Positions 33,088 to 39,605 of a stretch of 64,000 bases of DNA are shown here, piece after piece. The notes beneath the pieces were generated by a model. It did not search any database. It saw only the letters and a program-made list of their open reading frames with translations, and had not been told where the DNA came from. The DNA is taken from assembly GCF_902706095.1 (NCBI RefSeq), contig NZ_CACSJP010000015.1:1-64000 (forward strand), read 5' to 3'. How positions within the stretch are numbered: position 1 is the stretch's first letter; every line of letters begins with the position of its first letter. This DNA is from Rhizobium sp. 18065. Its GTDB lineage: Bacteria > Pseudomonadota > Alphaproteobacteria > Rhizobiales > Rhizobiaceae. Both the position numbers and the translations under genes were made by a program.

Positions 33088-33546
33088 TCAGTCCGTCGTG
33101 GTGAGCAGGGTCAGGCCGATCTGGCCGCCAGGGACGAAGGTGCCGGCCGCAGTGTTGATCTTCACGCCGATCGAGCGATCAGTGGAAGCAACCGCGGTGC
33201 GGAACGCTGTCTTGAGTGTCGGCCGGGCAATGATGCCGGTCTGACCGATGTTTAAAGCAGCGAGCAGCTCGGCGCCGCAGGTGCGGGCGTCGTTCTTCTC
33301 CTGCCATGCACCGGACATGATGCCTACATCAAGCAGCAGCGCGGTGCCGGAATCGAGATCGTCGGCGTCGAGGATGAAGTCGATGATGCGCGTGCCAGCG
33401 TAGAGCGGCGCGAGCTCGATGATGTCGTTGAGGGCCGGTGCCGCGCTCAACACGTGGAAGAAGCGTTTCGCGACCACGGCGCCGGCAAACGCCGGAAACG
33501 GCCCGGAAATGATGCCCTTGGCATAATTGCTCTGAATGAGAGCCAT
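33088..33546 (-). CDS. Hypothetical capsid-associated protein
   Basis: A 152-aa beta-rich protein starting MALIQSNYAKGIISGPFPAF and ending TFVPGGQIGLTLLTTTD. It lies directly downstream of the capsid gene, on its transcript and before a terminator, the usual place for a decoration or head-stabilising protein. A strong AGGAG lies upstream of the ATG. No family recognised; the role is inferred from position. Confidence 0.6.
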   Translation of the reverse strand: MALIQSNYAKGIISGPFPAFAGAVVAKRFFHVLSAAPALNDIIELAPLYAGTRIIDFILDADDLDSGTALLLDVGIMSGAWQEKNDARTCGAELLAALNIGQTGIIARPTLKTAFRTAVASTDRSIGVKINTAAGTFVPGGQIGLTLLTTTD

Positions 33547-33607
33547 TGGGTTTCTCCTGCTAAGGTGGGCCGTGTCGCTCGGACGCTAGCCGCAAGGGTG
33601 GGAAAGA

Positions 33608-33631
33608 GAACGCGGCGATTAAGCCGCGTTC
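33608..33631 (-). terminator. Hairpin spanning the capsid gene stop codon
   Basis: Perfect 9-bp stem GAACGCGGC/GCCGCGTTC (33,623-33,631 with 33,608-33,616), six-base loop. The capsid protein's TAA (33,619-33,621) is inside the loop. The bases after the stem on the - strand are TCTTTCCC, a weak U-tract. It may act as a partial terminator or as a 3' end stabiliser between capsid and decoration genes. Confidence 0.5.
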
Positions 33632-34719
33632 GGATCCTTCGCGTAGGTGTCGAGAGACAGGATGCCGAAGTCGGAGTTGTTGAACCGCGTCTTCTTCATG
33701 CCCATGATCAGGCCGCCCGAAATCACAGGCTCGTTGCCGTGGTCCTGCATTTCCTCAGTCCACTGGAAGCGGAAGCCGCCGGTCGCACCGAATGCAACAA
33801 CACCGGCCTGACGGCCCATGAACAGCGCACGGCTGGCAGGAAGGTTCACGCCAGAGCCGTAGTCGGAAAAGCGGATCACGTCCTCGTGCTCATGAAGCAC
33901 GACGTTCTTGATCATCCCGAGGCCGCCCTTGAAGATCGGGTTGCTGCGACCTTCTGAGGTTGCCGCGGCCTTCTGGATGTCGAGCCAGCCCTGCGCGTCG
34001 GCGATGCGGAGATCGTGCGCCTGGAACTTCGACATGACGGTGACGTAATGGCTCTCGCCATTGATCATCAGCGGCATCATCATGGCCTTGGTCGGGTCGG
34101 TCGCCGCCATCATTGAAGCCTTGACCTCGGCACGCTCGATCAGTGCACGGGACATCTTGTCCGAGCTGTCGATCGTCGCCTTGCTCGTCGCGTCGCCGCC
34201 GTAGAGCAAGTGATCGGTATCCGGCGCCTGGACCGGATTTTCGGCGTGACCGGTCCAGGCCGTGTCTTCAATGAAGTTTTCATTGGTGCCGCGAGAACCG
34301 GCCAGGTAGATGAAATGCATCTGGTCGATGAACTTCGACCAGTAATCGGACAAACGATCCTTGGCGACCTTACGGACGTTGTGGATCGTGCGCTTGCGGC
34401 TCATCTTGCCACCGGCGCTAACGCCGTGGCGCATCTGGTCGATTTTCACCGAGTCGGAGAAGAAGCGAAGGCTCTCTTCCTTTCCCTGCAGACGCTGGTC
34501 GCCGTATGTCGGCTTGGCGCGCAGCTGCACGGAAAGGTCGAACGAGATCGCGTCGCCGCTGTCGGATTCGAGGTCGGTAAGGCGCTGGATGCAGAATTCG
34601 TCGCCGTCGCCCATGAACTTACGGTCGAAGTAAGACTTCGCCATGGTGGCGATGAAGAGGTTACCAGACCACTTCTTCTGCGCTTTCGGGTCGCCATAGG
34701 CGATCGTGGTGGGGGCCAT
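33619..34719 (-). CDS. Major capsid protein (N4-gp56 family)
   Basis: A 366-aa protein starting MAPTTIAYGDPKAQKKWSGN. The opening, then FDRKFMGDGDEFCIQRLTDL and the 'Q-R-QG-EESL-F-SD---I-Q-RHGV--GGKMS-KRT' region (about residues 80-115) are characteristic of N4-gp56-type capsid proteins of podoviruses. ATG 34,719 was chosen over 34,854 because AGGAG lies just upstream and the longer form would cross its own promoter and leader. It is far from, and opposite to, the terminase-portal-scaffold genes. Confidence 0.9.
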   Translation of the reverse strand: MAPTTIAYGDPKAQKKWSGNLFIATMAKSYFDRKFMGDGDEFCIQRLTDLESDSGDAISFDLSVQLRAKPTYGDQRLQGKEESLRFFSDSVKIDQMRHGVSAGGKMSRKRTIHNVRKVAKDRLSDYWSKFIDQMHFIYLAGSRGTNENFIEDTAWTGHAENPVQAPDTDHLLYGGDATSKATIDSSDKMSRALIERAEVKASMMAATDPTKAMMMPLMINGESHYVTVMSKFQAHDLRIADAQGWLDIQKAAATSEGRSNPIFKGGLGMIKNVVLHEHEDVIRFSDYGSGVNLPASRALFMGRQAGVVAFGATGGFRFQWTEEMQDHGNEPVISGGLIMGMKKTRFNNSDFGILSLDTYAKDPNAA

Positions 34720-34721
34720 CG

Positions 34722-34800
34722 GTGCCAATCTCCTGTTGAGGAACATCAGCACGTCTTGCGCAGTCGGGTAGTAATTACCGGTTTTGCGGGATTGTTGCAA
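34722..34800 (-). promoter_or_regulatory. Capsid gene promoter and shared leader element, copy 4
   Basis: On the - strand: TTGCAA (34,800-34,795), 17-bp spacer, TAATTA (34,777-34,772), ten bases, then GCGCAAGACGTGC (34,761-34,749). A hairpin follows: GTGCTGAT-(G)-TTCCT pairs with AGGAGATTGGCAC (ends at 34,722), 13 pairs counting G-U, one bulge and a CAAC loop. The whole AGGAG ribosome binding site is paired. The stem ends two bases before the ATG. Confidence 0.7.
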
Positions 34801-34868
34801 GGTTTCCCGCGTGGTAATGAAAAACTCACTGCGCAGGACGTGCGGCCCCCTCAAAAAGGAGCCCCACG
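34792..34868 (+). promoter_or_regulatory. Lysis gene promoter and shared leader element, copy 3
   Basis: TTGTTG (34,792-34,797), 17-bp spacer, TAATGA (34,815-34,820), ten bases, then GCGCAGGACGTGC (34,831-34,843). The hairpin pairs CGTG, GGC and CC (34,839-34,849) with GG, GCC and CACG (34,858-34,868), with C-C and C-A mismatches. GGA of the ribosome binding site AAGGA is in the 3' arm. The stem ends at the base before the ATG. Its -35 overlaps that of the divergent capsid promoter. Confidence 0.65.
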
Positions 34869-35630
34869 ATGGACCGTTTCGCAGAGTGCCACGTCATCAC
34901 CGCCGGCCACGAAGGCGGGTGGAGCAATCACAAAGATGATCCCGGCGCCGCCACGATGCTGGGCGTGACGCAGGCAAAATTCACCGAAATGTTGAAAAAG
35001 TGGGGCAAACCCAATCGGTCTGTCCGGACAATCACCCGTGACGAGGCGCTTCGCATCTACCGCGAGGAATATTGGGACAAGTGCGGTGCTCCCACTCTGT
35101 TCCCGGGCGTGGATCTCGCTGTCTATGACGCATCGGTGAACTCAGGCATTGGTCGGGGACGCAAATGGCGAGACCAGACCGTCTCGATCAAGGACGCTGT
35201 CAGCCGGGTAAAGGCTATCTGCAAAGCGCGCCTCTCCTTCATGCAGAGCCTCAAGATCTGGAAAACCTTTGGCAAGGGCTGGGGCCGGCGTGTTGCCGAT
35301 ATCGAGGTCAAGGGCGTCGCGATGGCCCTCAAGGCGCTCGGCGCATCAACTGCTGACATCAAAGTGAGAGCGCAGGCCGAATCGAAGGCCGCCGCTGCAA
35401 CCGCTGCCGTCGGCAAGAAAACAGAGAAAGCCGTCGCATCCGGCGGCGGGGTGAGCACCGGCGGGGCGGCCACTGTTGCTGCTGAAACCGGGATCAACAC
35501 TGAAATGCTGCTGCTGCTCGGAGCTCTCGGAGTGGCGCTCATTGCCGCCCTGATCATCATCAACGTCAGGCGACGTGCCAATGACGAGCGCAGTACCGCC
35601 TATGCCGCGTTGGCATCGGAGGCGGTCTAA
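34869..35630 (+). CDS. GH108-type lysozyme (endolysin) with C-terminal membrane helix
   Basis: A 253-aa muramidase. The N-terminal catalytic domain has HEGGWSN (Glu15 is the likely catalytic acid) and DDPGAATMLGVTQAKF, the pattern of glycoside hydrolase family 108. The peptidoglycan-binding half contains YWDKCGAPTLFPGVDLAVYD and NSGIGRGRKW. After an Ala/Lys/Gly-rich linker (~165-205), residues ~211-231 form a membrane helix (MLLLLGALGVALIAALIII) followed by Arg-rich residues. A C-terminal helix is unusual for endolysins and would tether it to the membrane. It couples to the holin gene (TAATG). Confidence 0.85.
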   Translation: MDRFAECHVITAGHEGGWSNHKDDPGAATMLGVTQAKFTEMLKKWGKPNRSVRTITRDEALRIYREEYWDKCGAPTLFPGVDLAVYDASVNSGIGRGRKWRDQTVSIKDAVSRVKAICKARLSFMQSLKIWKTFGKGWGRRVADIEVKGVAMALKALGASTADIKVRAQAESKAAAATAAVGKKTEKAVASGGGVSTGGAATVAAETGINTEMLLLLGALGVALIAALIIINVRRRANDERSTAYAALASEAV

Positions 35631-36157
35631 TGTCAGCCATCACAGCGATACTCATTGCAGCCGCGGCTAAGGTCGGGGCAGGGGTTGTCAAGGACATCCT
35701 CGAAAAGCACGTCGGCGGCGCCGCCGGCGAGATCGGCGGAACGATCATCGACGCAATCGCCGGCAAGGCTGGCGTCGAACCTTCCGAGCTGCCGACGCTC
35801 CCCGGTCCAACGCTCGAGGCTGCAATCAGCCAGGTCGAACAGGATGCACCGGCAATCATACTCGCTCATGTCGAGCAGCAGCGTGAGGCCAACCGGCTCA
35901 TGCTCGCTGAGATGGACAAGGCCACGCCGGAAACGTGGTGGATGTGGGGTTGGCGCCCGGCCGGCATGTGGCTCATGCTGCTATGTGTCGCCTGGTACGT
36001 CATGCTGCGCCCGATAGTGAATGCCGTGCTTTGGTCCTTCAACAGCGCCATTCAGATCGAGCTCGGCCTCGACATCGGCAACTTCCTCGGAATTTTCACG
36101 ATCTACACCGGCCTCTACATGGGCGGGAACACTCTGCTGCGCAGCGTGAAAAAATAG
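35630..36157 (+). CDS. Holin (GTA-type 3TM holin family)
   Basis: A 175-aa membrane protein likely to form lesions that release or activate the lysozyme. An N-terminal Ala/Gly helix (about 5-20) precedes a soluble stretch with conserved VEQDAPAIILAHVEQQREAN. WWMWGWRPAGMWLMLLCVAW (about 101-120) and LGIFTIYTGLYMGGNTLL (about 151-168) are membrane segments. The WWxWxWRP motif preceding the helix is the mark of the 3TM holins found in gene transfer agents and rhizobial phages. It overlaps the lysozyme stop by one base. Confidence 0.82.
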   Translation: MSAITAILIAAAAKVGAGVVKDILEKHVGGAAGEIGGTIIDAIAGKAGVEPSELPTLPGPTLEAAISQVEQDAPAIILAHVEQQREANRLMLAEMDKATPETWWMWGWRPAGMWLMLLCVAWYVMLRPIVNAVLWSFNSAIQIELGLDIGNFLGIFTIYTGLYMGGNTLLRSVKK

Positions 36158-36166
36158 CGAGGCGCA

Positions 36167-36499
36167 ATGAGCATCTGGGACTTCTTGTTTACTGCCAAAG
36201 GCGAGATGGCCCTTGCAGGCATTGCCGGTTCCGCTGTCTCCGTCGTGATGGAGTGGACCGGTTTTCTTTCAGGGATCCGGCGCTTGTTTGTCGGCGCCGT
36301 GACGGCTTACTTTTTGGCACCTGTCGGCCTGCCCATGTTCAAATGGGCCTTGGGCCAGATTGACGTGCCGGTTGAACAATCCGCTGGTGTCGGGGGTTTC
36401 ATCCTCGGCATCGGCGGTGTGATCATTGTGGAAATCATCCTGAAAGCGTTCCGCATTCGTCGCGCCGAACTCAGGAGTGCAGTCGATGACAAGGCTTAA
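36167..36499 (+). CDS. Membrane protein of the lysis cassette
   Basis: A 110-aa protein with three hydrophobic segments: about residues 13-28 (EMALAGIAGSAVSVVME), 41-58 (FVGAVTAYFLAPVGLPMF) and 74-92 (GGFILGIGGVIIVEIILKA). The C terminus is charged. It begins 10 bases after the holin gene and may be a second holin or an antiholin. No family decided. Confidence 0.6.
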   Translation: MSIWDFLFTAKGEMALAGIAGSAVSVVMEWTGFLSGIRRLFVGAVTAYFLAPVGLPMFKWALGQIDVPVEQSAGVGGFILGIGGVIIVEIILKAFRIRRAELRSAVDDKA

Positions 36500-36599
36500 G
36501 ACAAAGCACGTAACCGAAGCCGCCAAGCCTCAAGGGCGGACCATAGTGGCCGCCCTGGTCATTCTTTTGGTCTGGCTCGCGTTTAATTCCGGCACGTAA
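36486..36599 (+). CDS. 37-aa single-helix membrane peptide
   Basis: Starts with ATG 36,486 inside the 3' end of the preceding gene (14-base overlap) and reads MTRLKTKHVTEAAKPQGRTI, then a helix VAALVILLVWLAFNSGT. The basic N terminus and short helix suggest an inner-membrane peptide with its N terminus inside. It may be a small spanin-like or holin-modulating component. Expression is inferred from its place in the lysis cassette. Confidence 0.45.
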   Translation: MTRLKTKHVTEAAKPQGRTIVAALVILLVWLAFNSGT

Positions 36600-36611
36600 A
36601 CCGGGCTTGAC

Positions 36612-36640
36612 TATCGTTTCCAATTCGTTCCATATCGTCC
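36612..36640 (+). repeat. Helically phased repeats upstream of the AlpA-like gene
   Basis: Three short direct repeats, TATCGTTTCCA, ATTCGTTCCA and TATCGTCC, follow one another with the central CG at 36,615, 36,626 and 36,636, i.e. 10-11 bp apart. A 14-bp palindrome GGCGAT-CA-ATCGCC (36,655-36,668) and a -10-like TATAAG (36,685-36,690) follow. Such phasing suits cooperative binding of a small excisionase or regulator. Confidence 0.45.
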
Positions 36641-36715
36641 CTGCGGACACCAAACGGCGATCAATCGCCATCCCCCTCCCAAAATATAAGCGCGCGAGCG
36701 CTACTGGAGAGATCC

Positions 36716-36931
36716 ATGTCCGCGACCGAAAGCGTCAGCTTTGCTGGCGATAGCCTCCTGAAAATCACCGACGTCATTGCTCGCACCAGCATGGGCAAGA
36801 CCACGATCTATCGCAAGATCGAGCAGAAAGCGTTTCCCGCTCCCGTCGCCCTCGGGCCGAAGTCCGTCCGCTGGCTCAAGTCCGAGGTGGATCAGTGGAT
36901 CGCCAGCCTGAAACAGCAGGCAGCGGCGTGA
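36716..36931 (+). CDS. AlpA-like excisionase/regulator
   Basis: A 71-aa protein with the AlpA/MerR-like winged-helix pattern: DSLLKITDVIARTSMGKTTI then YRKIEQKAFPAPVALGPKSV and RWLKSEVDQWIASLKQ. AlpA-type proteins control prophage excision, either by activating the integrase or acting as a directionality factor. GGAGAGATCC precedes the ATG. It lies about 1 kb from the integrase and behind phased repeats that could be its binding sites. Confidence 0.82.
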   Translation: MSATESVSFAGDSLLKITDVIARTSMGKTTIYRKIEQKAFPAPVALGPKSVRWLKSEVDQWIASLKQQAAA

Positions 36932-37254
36932 TGAGCCGCCAGCATCTACGATCTGCGCCACCGTCACAAAGGCGAATTCCACGCCTGATCTTCGGTGAGA
37001 CACAGCTGAAAACAAGCTATGACACGGCAAGCAACTTCTATCGCTGGTTCCGAAGGGGAGATAACCGATTTCGCGCGAATGGCCTGCACGGACATTCTGG
37101 AAGCGTGTTCTTCGAAGCCTTTGATGAAGGTCTCAAGGATTTGCCGTTTGAGACATACAAGGCAGCCTATCTGCGCGATGCCGCCCAGCACACACGGATG
37201 CGATTTCTTGGGCTTAGGGCTAAACTGAAAGTAGTTTCGAGGACGCAAACATGA
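36931..37254 (+). CDS. Hypothetical prophage protein
   Basis: A 107-aa basic protein; ATG 36,931 overlaps the AlpA-like stop (TGATG), favouring it over the upstream start at 36,895. Core sequence SYDTASNFYRWFRRGDNRFR and LPFETYKAAYLRDAAQHTRM. The 'S-Y-TA--FYRWFR' stretch suggests a small DNA-binding helix bundle, but I do not recognise it. It overlaps the next gene by 4 bases. Confidence 0.55.
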   Translation: MSRQHLRSAPPSQRRIPRLIFGETQLKTSYDTASNFYRWFRRGDNRFRANGLHGHSGSVFFEAFDEGLKDLPFETYKAAYLRDAAQHTRMRFLGLRAKLKVVSRTQT

Positions 37255-37475
37255 CCACCGTTGAAATCACTGCAATCTCGACATTGACTGTTGCTCTGAA
37301 CGGTATCGCCACCAAGATCGAGCGAGAGAGCGCAGCCGCCTCGGATGCAAGGGCTGAGCTCGATACCGCGGAGAGGAATATAGCCGAGCTTTTGACTTTC
37401 AAGGCTGACCTTGAGAAGGCTATTTCCCTTCTTGAGGCGGTGCCCGAAACGTCATCGGACCAGACAGCGGCATGA
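37251..37475 (+). CDS. Small coiled-coil protein
   Basis: A 74-aa protein, almost entirely helical with heptad character (ALNGIATKIERESAAASDAR, AELLTFKADLEKAISLLEAV). Starts at an ATGA overlap with the upstream gene. Unknown function. Confidence 0.5.
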   Translation: MTTVEITAISTLTVALNGIATKIERESAAASDARAELDTAERNIAELLTFKADLEKAISLLEAVPETSSDQTAA

Positions 37476-37485
37476 GGGCAGGACG

Positions 37486-37800
37486 ATGACCAAAATGTAT
37501 GATGGTCTCGCACTCGGCGGACCGCTCGACGGCAAAAGGGTCACCCATTTTGACGAACGGTATAAAGTTCCCGAAATGAACGAAGTGCTTCCCGCTTTCA
37601 ATGTCGCGGATATGGCCTTGAAAATGAGTGACCTCACTTACGACGTGTTCGAATACGTCCACGTCCGCACTCCTGGTGGAGACGTCTGGATCCCGTGGGC
37701 CGTGCAGGCAAGGAAGCGCTACGACCATAAGATCTGGGACCATCCGCTCGAATTCATCTTCTCCAAACTGATCAGGGCATACAGGCCGGAAGGCTACTGA
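37486..37800 (+). CDS. Hypothetical prophage protein
   Basis: A 104-aa protein (MTKMYDGLALGGPLDGKRVT; YVHVRTPGGDVWIPWAVQAR). The 'GGPLDGK-V' opening is seen in small phage and mobile-element proteins of unknown role. GGCAGGACG precedes the ATG. Its last 7 bases overlap the stop of the integrase gene on the other strand. Confidence 0.55.
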   Translation: MTKMYDGLALGGPLDGKRVTHFDERYKVPEMNEVLPAFNVADMALKMSDLTYDVFEYVHVRTPGGDVWIPWAVQARKRYDHKIWDHPLEFIFSKLIRAYRPEGY

Positions 37801-39053
37801 GTTTTCAGGATCTTCCGCGGACCAACAAGCAGATCCGCTGCCGGTGGCGCACCGTCAAGTATAAGGTCAGCCCATAGCTGGGCCAGCTCGGCGCGTCGAT
37901 CGAGGTGAAGCGCTCTGTTGTACGCGCCCTCTACCTTGTCCTTCGGTACGTGCGCCAGCATTAGGTCGATCACGGCCTTATCCGACTTGAACCGTTCATT
38001 CATCACCGACGAAAACGTCGCGCGCCAGCCGTGCGGCACGTGCTTGCTGTGATATCCAGACCGGTTGAGAAGGTAGCCGATTGCATTTTCAGACATCTGC
38101 TTGTGCGAGTGCCGGCCATTAGGGAACGCCAATATTCCGCGACCGGTCAACTGGCGCAGCGCCTCGATCGCTTCAATGGTCTGTCGGGCGAGCGGGACGA
38201 TGTGATCCCTTGCCTCGTCCTCTTTGTGTTTCAGCTTGAGCTTCAACCTGGCTGCTGGGATTTGCCACAGTGCTTCTTCCATGGCCTGCGCGTCCCATTC
38301 GCTCCACGGCGTGGAGACAAGCGAACCTGGTCGCACCGACGTCAGCGCTAAGATCCTCAGGGCCAGCTTTGTCGCGGGATGGGCTGGCGTTGTTTCAGTG
38401 GCGCGGAGCATGGCCCGGGCGTCGCCCAGGTCGATGATTGCCGGCTGCTTGCCCTTCTTGATCGGCGCCATGGCCTTCTGGATCACAGCGGCCGGATCTG
38501 CGCCTGCTCTCCCTGACGCAATGGCATAGACGAACACGCTCGACATCCGCTGCCGGATCCGCCGGGCGGTCTCGGCCGCACCCCGCTTTTCGACCACGCG
38601 CAGTACGGGCAAAATATCGCTTGGCCCGATATCCTTGACGAGGAAGCTACCGAGGTAGGGAAAGATCTCTTTCTCCAGGCTCTCGATCACGTCCAGCGCG
38701 TGGCGCTCGACCCATTGTGGTTTCTGCAGCTCGAACCACTCACGGGCAACGGCTTCGAAGCTCTCGGCGTCGGCCATGGCCGGGGACAGCCTTTCAATCT
38801 TCTTCACCGCCGATGGATCGCGGCCGGCTTTGAGATCGTCACGGGCTTTGTCGCGCGCCTTCCTGGCATCGCTCAAACTCATGTCCGGATAGGTGCCGAG
38901 CGACAGGAGCTTTTCTTTATCGCGAAACAGGTACCGCCAGCGCCATAGCCGAGAGCCCGTCGTAGAGACATAGACGTGAAGGCCGCCCGAGTCGGTCAGC
39001 TTGTAGGGCTTGCCGGCGGCCTTGGCGTTTTTGACCTTCGCATCTGTCAGCAT
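37794..39053 (-). CDS. Tyrosine-type integrase (P4-like, DUF4102 arm domain)
   Basis: Site-specific recombinase for prophage insertion and excision. The N-terminal arm-binding domain has KLTDSGGLHVYVSTTGSRLW then YRDKEKLLSLGTYPDM-like residues and SLSDARKARDKARDDLKAG, typical of P4-type integrases. The catalytic domain shows LTSVRPGS (Arg near residue 239), HGWRATF (His and Arg near 339-342) and the nucleophile in VEGAYNRAL (Tyr near 377). ATG 39,053 (419 aa) opens MLTDAKVKNAKAAGKPYKLT, the usual start; an upstream start at 39,167 adds an unrelated tail. It faces tRNA-Ser, the presumed attachment site. Confidence 0.92.
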   Translation of the reverse strand: MLTDAKVKNAKAAGKPYKLTDSGGLHVYVSTTGSRLWRWRYLFRDKEKLLSLGTYPDMSLSDARKARDKARDDLKAGRDPSAVKKIERLSPAMADAESFEAVAREWFELQKPQWVERHALDVIESLEKEIFPYLGSFLVKDIGPSDILPVLRVVEKRGAAETARRIRQRMSSVFVYAIASGRAGADPAAVIQKAMAPIKKGKQPAIIDLGDARAMLRATETTPAHPATKLALRILALTSVRPGSLVSTPWSEWDAQAMEEALWQIPAARLKLKLKHKEDEARDHIVPLARQTIEAIEALRQLTGRGILAFPNGRHSHKQMSENAIGYLLNRSGYHSKHVPHGWRATFSSVMNERFKSDKAVIDLMLAHVPKDKVEGAYNRALHLDRRAELAQLWADLILDGAPPAADLLVGPRKILKTQ

Positions 39054-39067
39054 ATGTGGCTCTGTCC

Positions 39068-39108
39068 GATACCCGTTTTTTCCGTTTTGATACCCGTAAA
39101 AGTACCCG
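39068..39108. repeat. Three TACCCG repeats near the integrase start
   Basis: GATACCCG at 39,068-39,075 and 39,089-39,096, and GTACCCG at 39,102-39,108. Two further copies of the pattern GAACTAA-TGGGAC-AA occur at about 39,137 and 39,194, nearer the tRNA. These are candidate integrase arm-type or autoregulatory sites. Confidence 0.5.
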
Positions 39109-39223
39109 CTTTTATCGGGGCTTGTACGGTTCATGCCGGAACTAATTGGGACTAAACAGACACGCAAATGCGTTGGAGATCAAGGCTATTTCGAACTAAG
39201 TGGGACCAATTGGGATGGACTGG

Positions 39224-39313
39224 TGGCGGAAGAGGTGGGATTCGAACCCACGGTACGGTCTCCCGCACGCCGGTTTTCAAGACCGGTTCCTTAAACCGCT
39301 CGGACACTCTTCC
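39224..39313 (-). tRNA. tRNA-Ser(UGA)
   Basis: Acceptor arms GGAAGAG (39,313-39,307) and CTCTTCC (39,234-39,228) pair; discriminator G and an encoded CCA follow. The anticodon loop reads CTTGAAA with anticodon TGA. A long variable arm and the T-loop GGTTCGAATCC are present, as expected for a class II serine tRNA of about 90 nt. The prophage integrase lies just past its 3' end, and the gene is intact, so the 3' part is either restored by the phage or lies outside the crossover. Confidence 0.95.
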
Positions 39314-39605
39314 GGACGTCTGCCTTATGCGCAAAGACGGTGATCTTTGCAAGATGGTTTGTGGTCCGCCCCAGCTCGTCGATAACCGCTGGCAGGTGGC
39401 GCGGTCGCAGACGAACTCACGCTACGTCAATTAACGCATTGCTAACCATAAACAAATTTTCCCTGCGGCAAAGTTGTGACTTTTCCCATTTTGGCCATTT
39501 TTCACAGGCCTTCTTGCTCCGAAGTGAGACAGTTGCGGGTTTTCCCGCGCGTGGCCGGGTTCGTGGCGGGGGATGCTGCGGCCGAAATGGACAAAAGTGG
39601 GACGC

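Larger units (their letters stand above)
1..39223. mobile_element. Podovirus-like prophage (left end outside window)
   Basis: Packaging, portal, capsid, tail, lysis and integrase genes are continuous from the window start to the tRNA-Ser gene. The integrase at 37,794-39,053 lies next to the tRNA 3' end, the classical position for a phage attachment site. The portal (P22 type), N4-gp56 type capsid protein, absence of a tape measure or sheath gene, and the giant DarB-like protein point to a short-tailed phage of the general kind represented by Burkholderia phage Bcep22. No repressor or replication gene is seen, so these probably lie to the left of position 1. The left attachment site is not in the window, so the exact boundaries are inferred. 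Confidence 0.9.

Noticed and set aside
39224..39313. tRNA-Ser as a phage-encoded tRNA
   Set aside because: It is intact, lies outside the integrase and abuts host genes; its position fits the host attachment gene.
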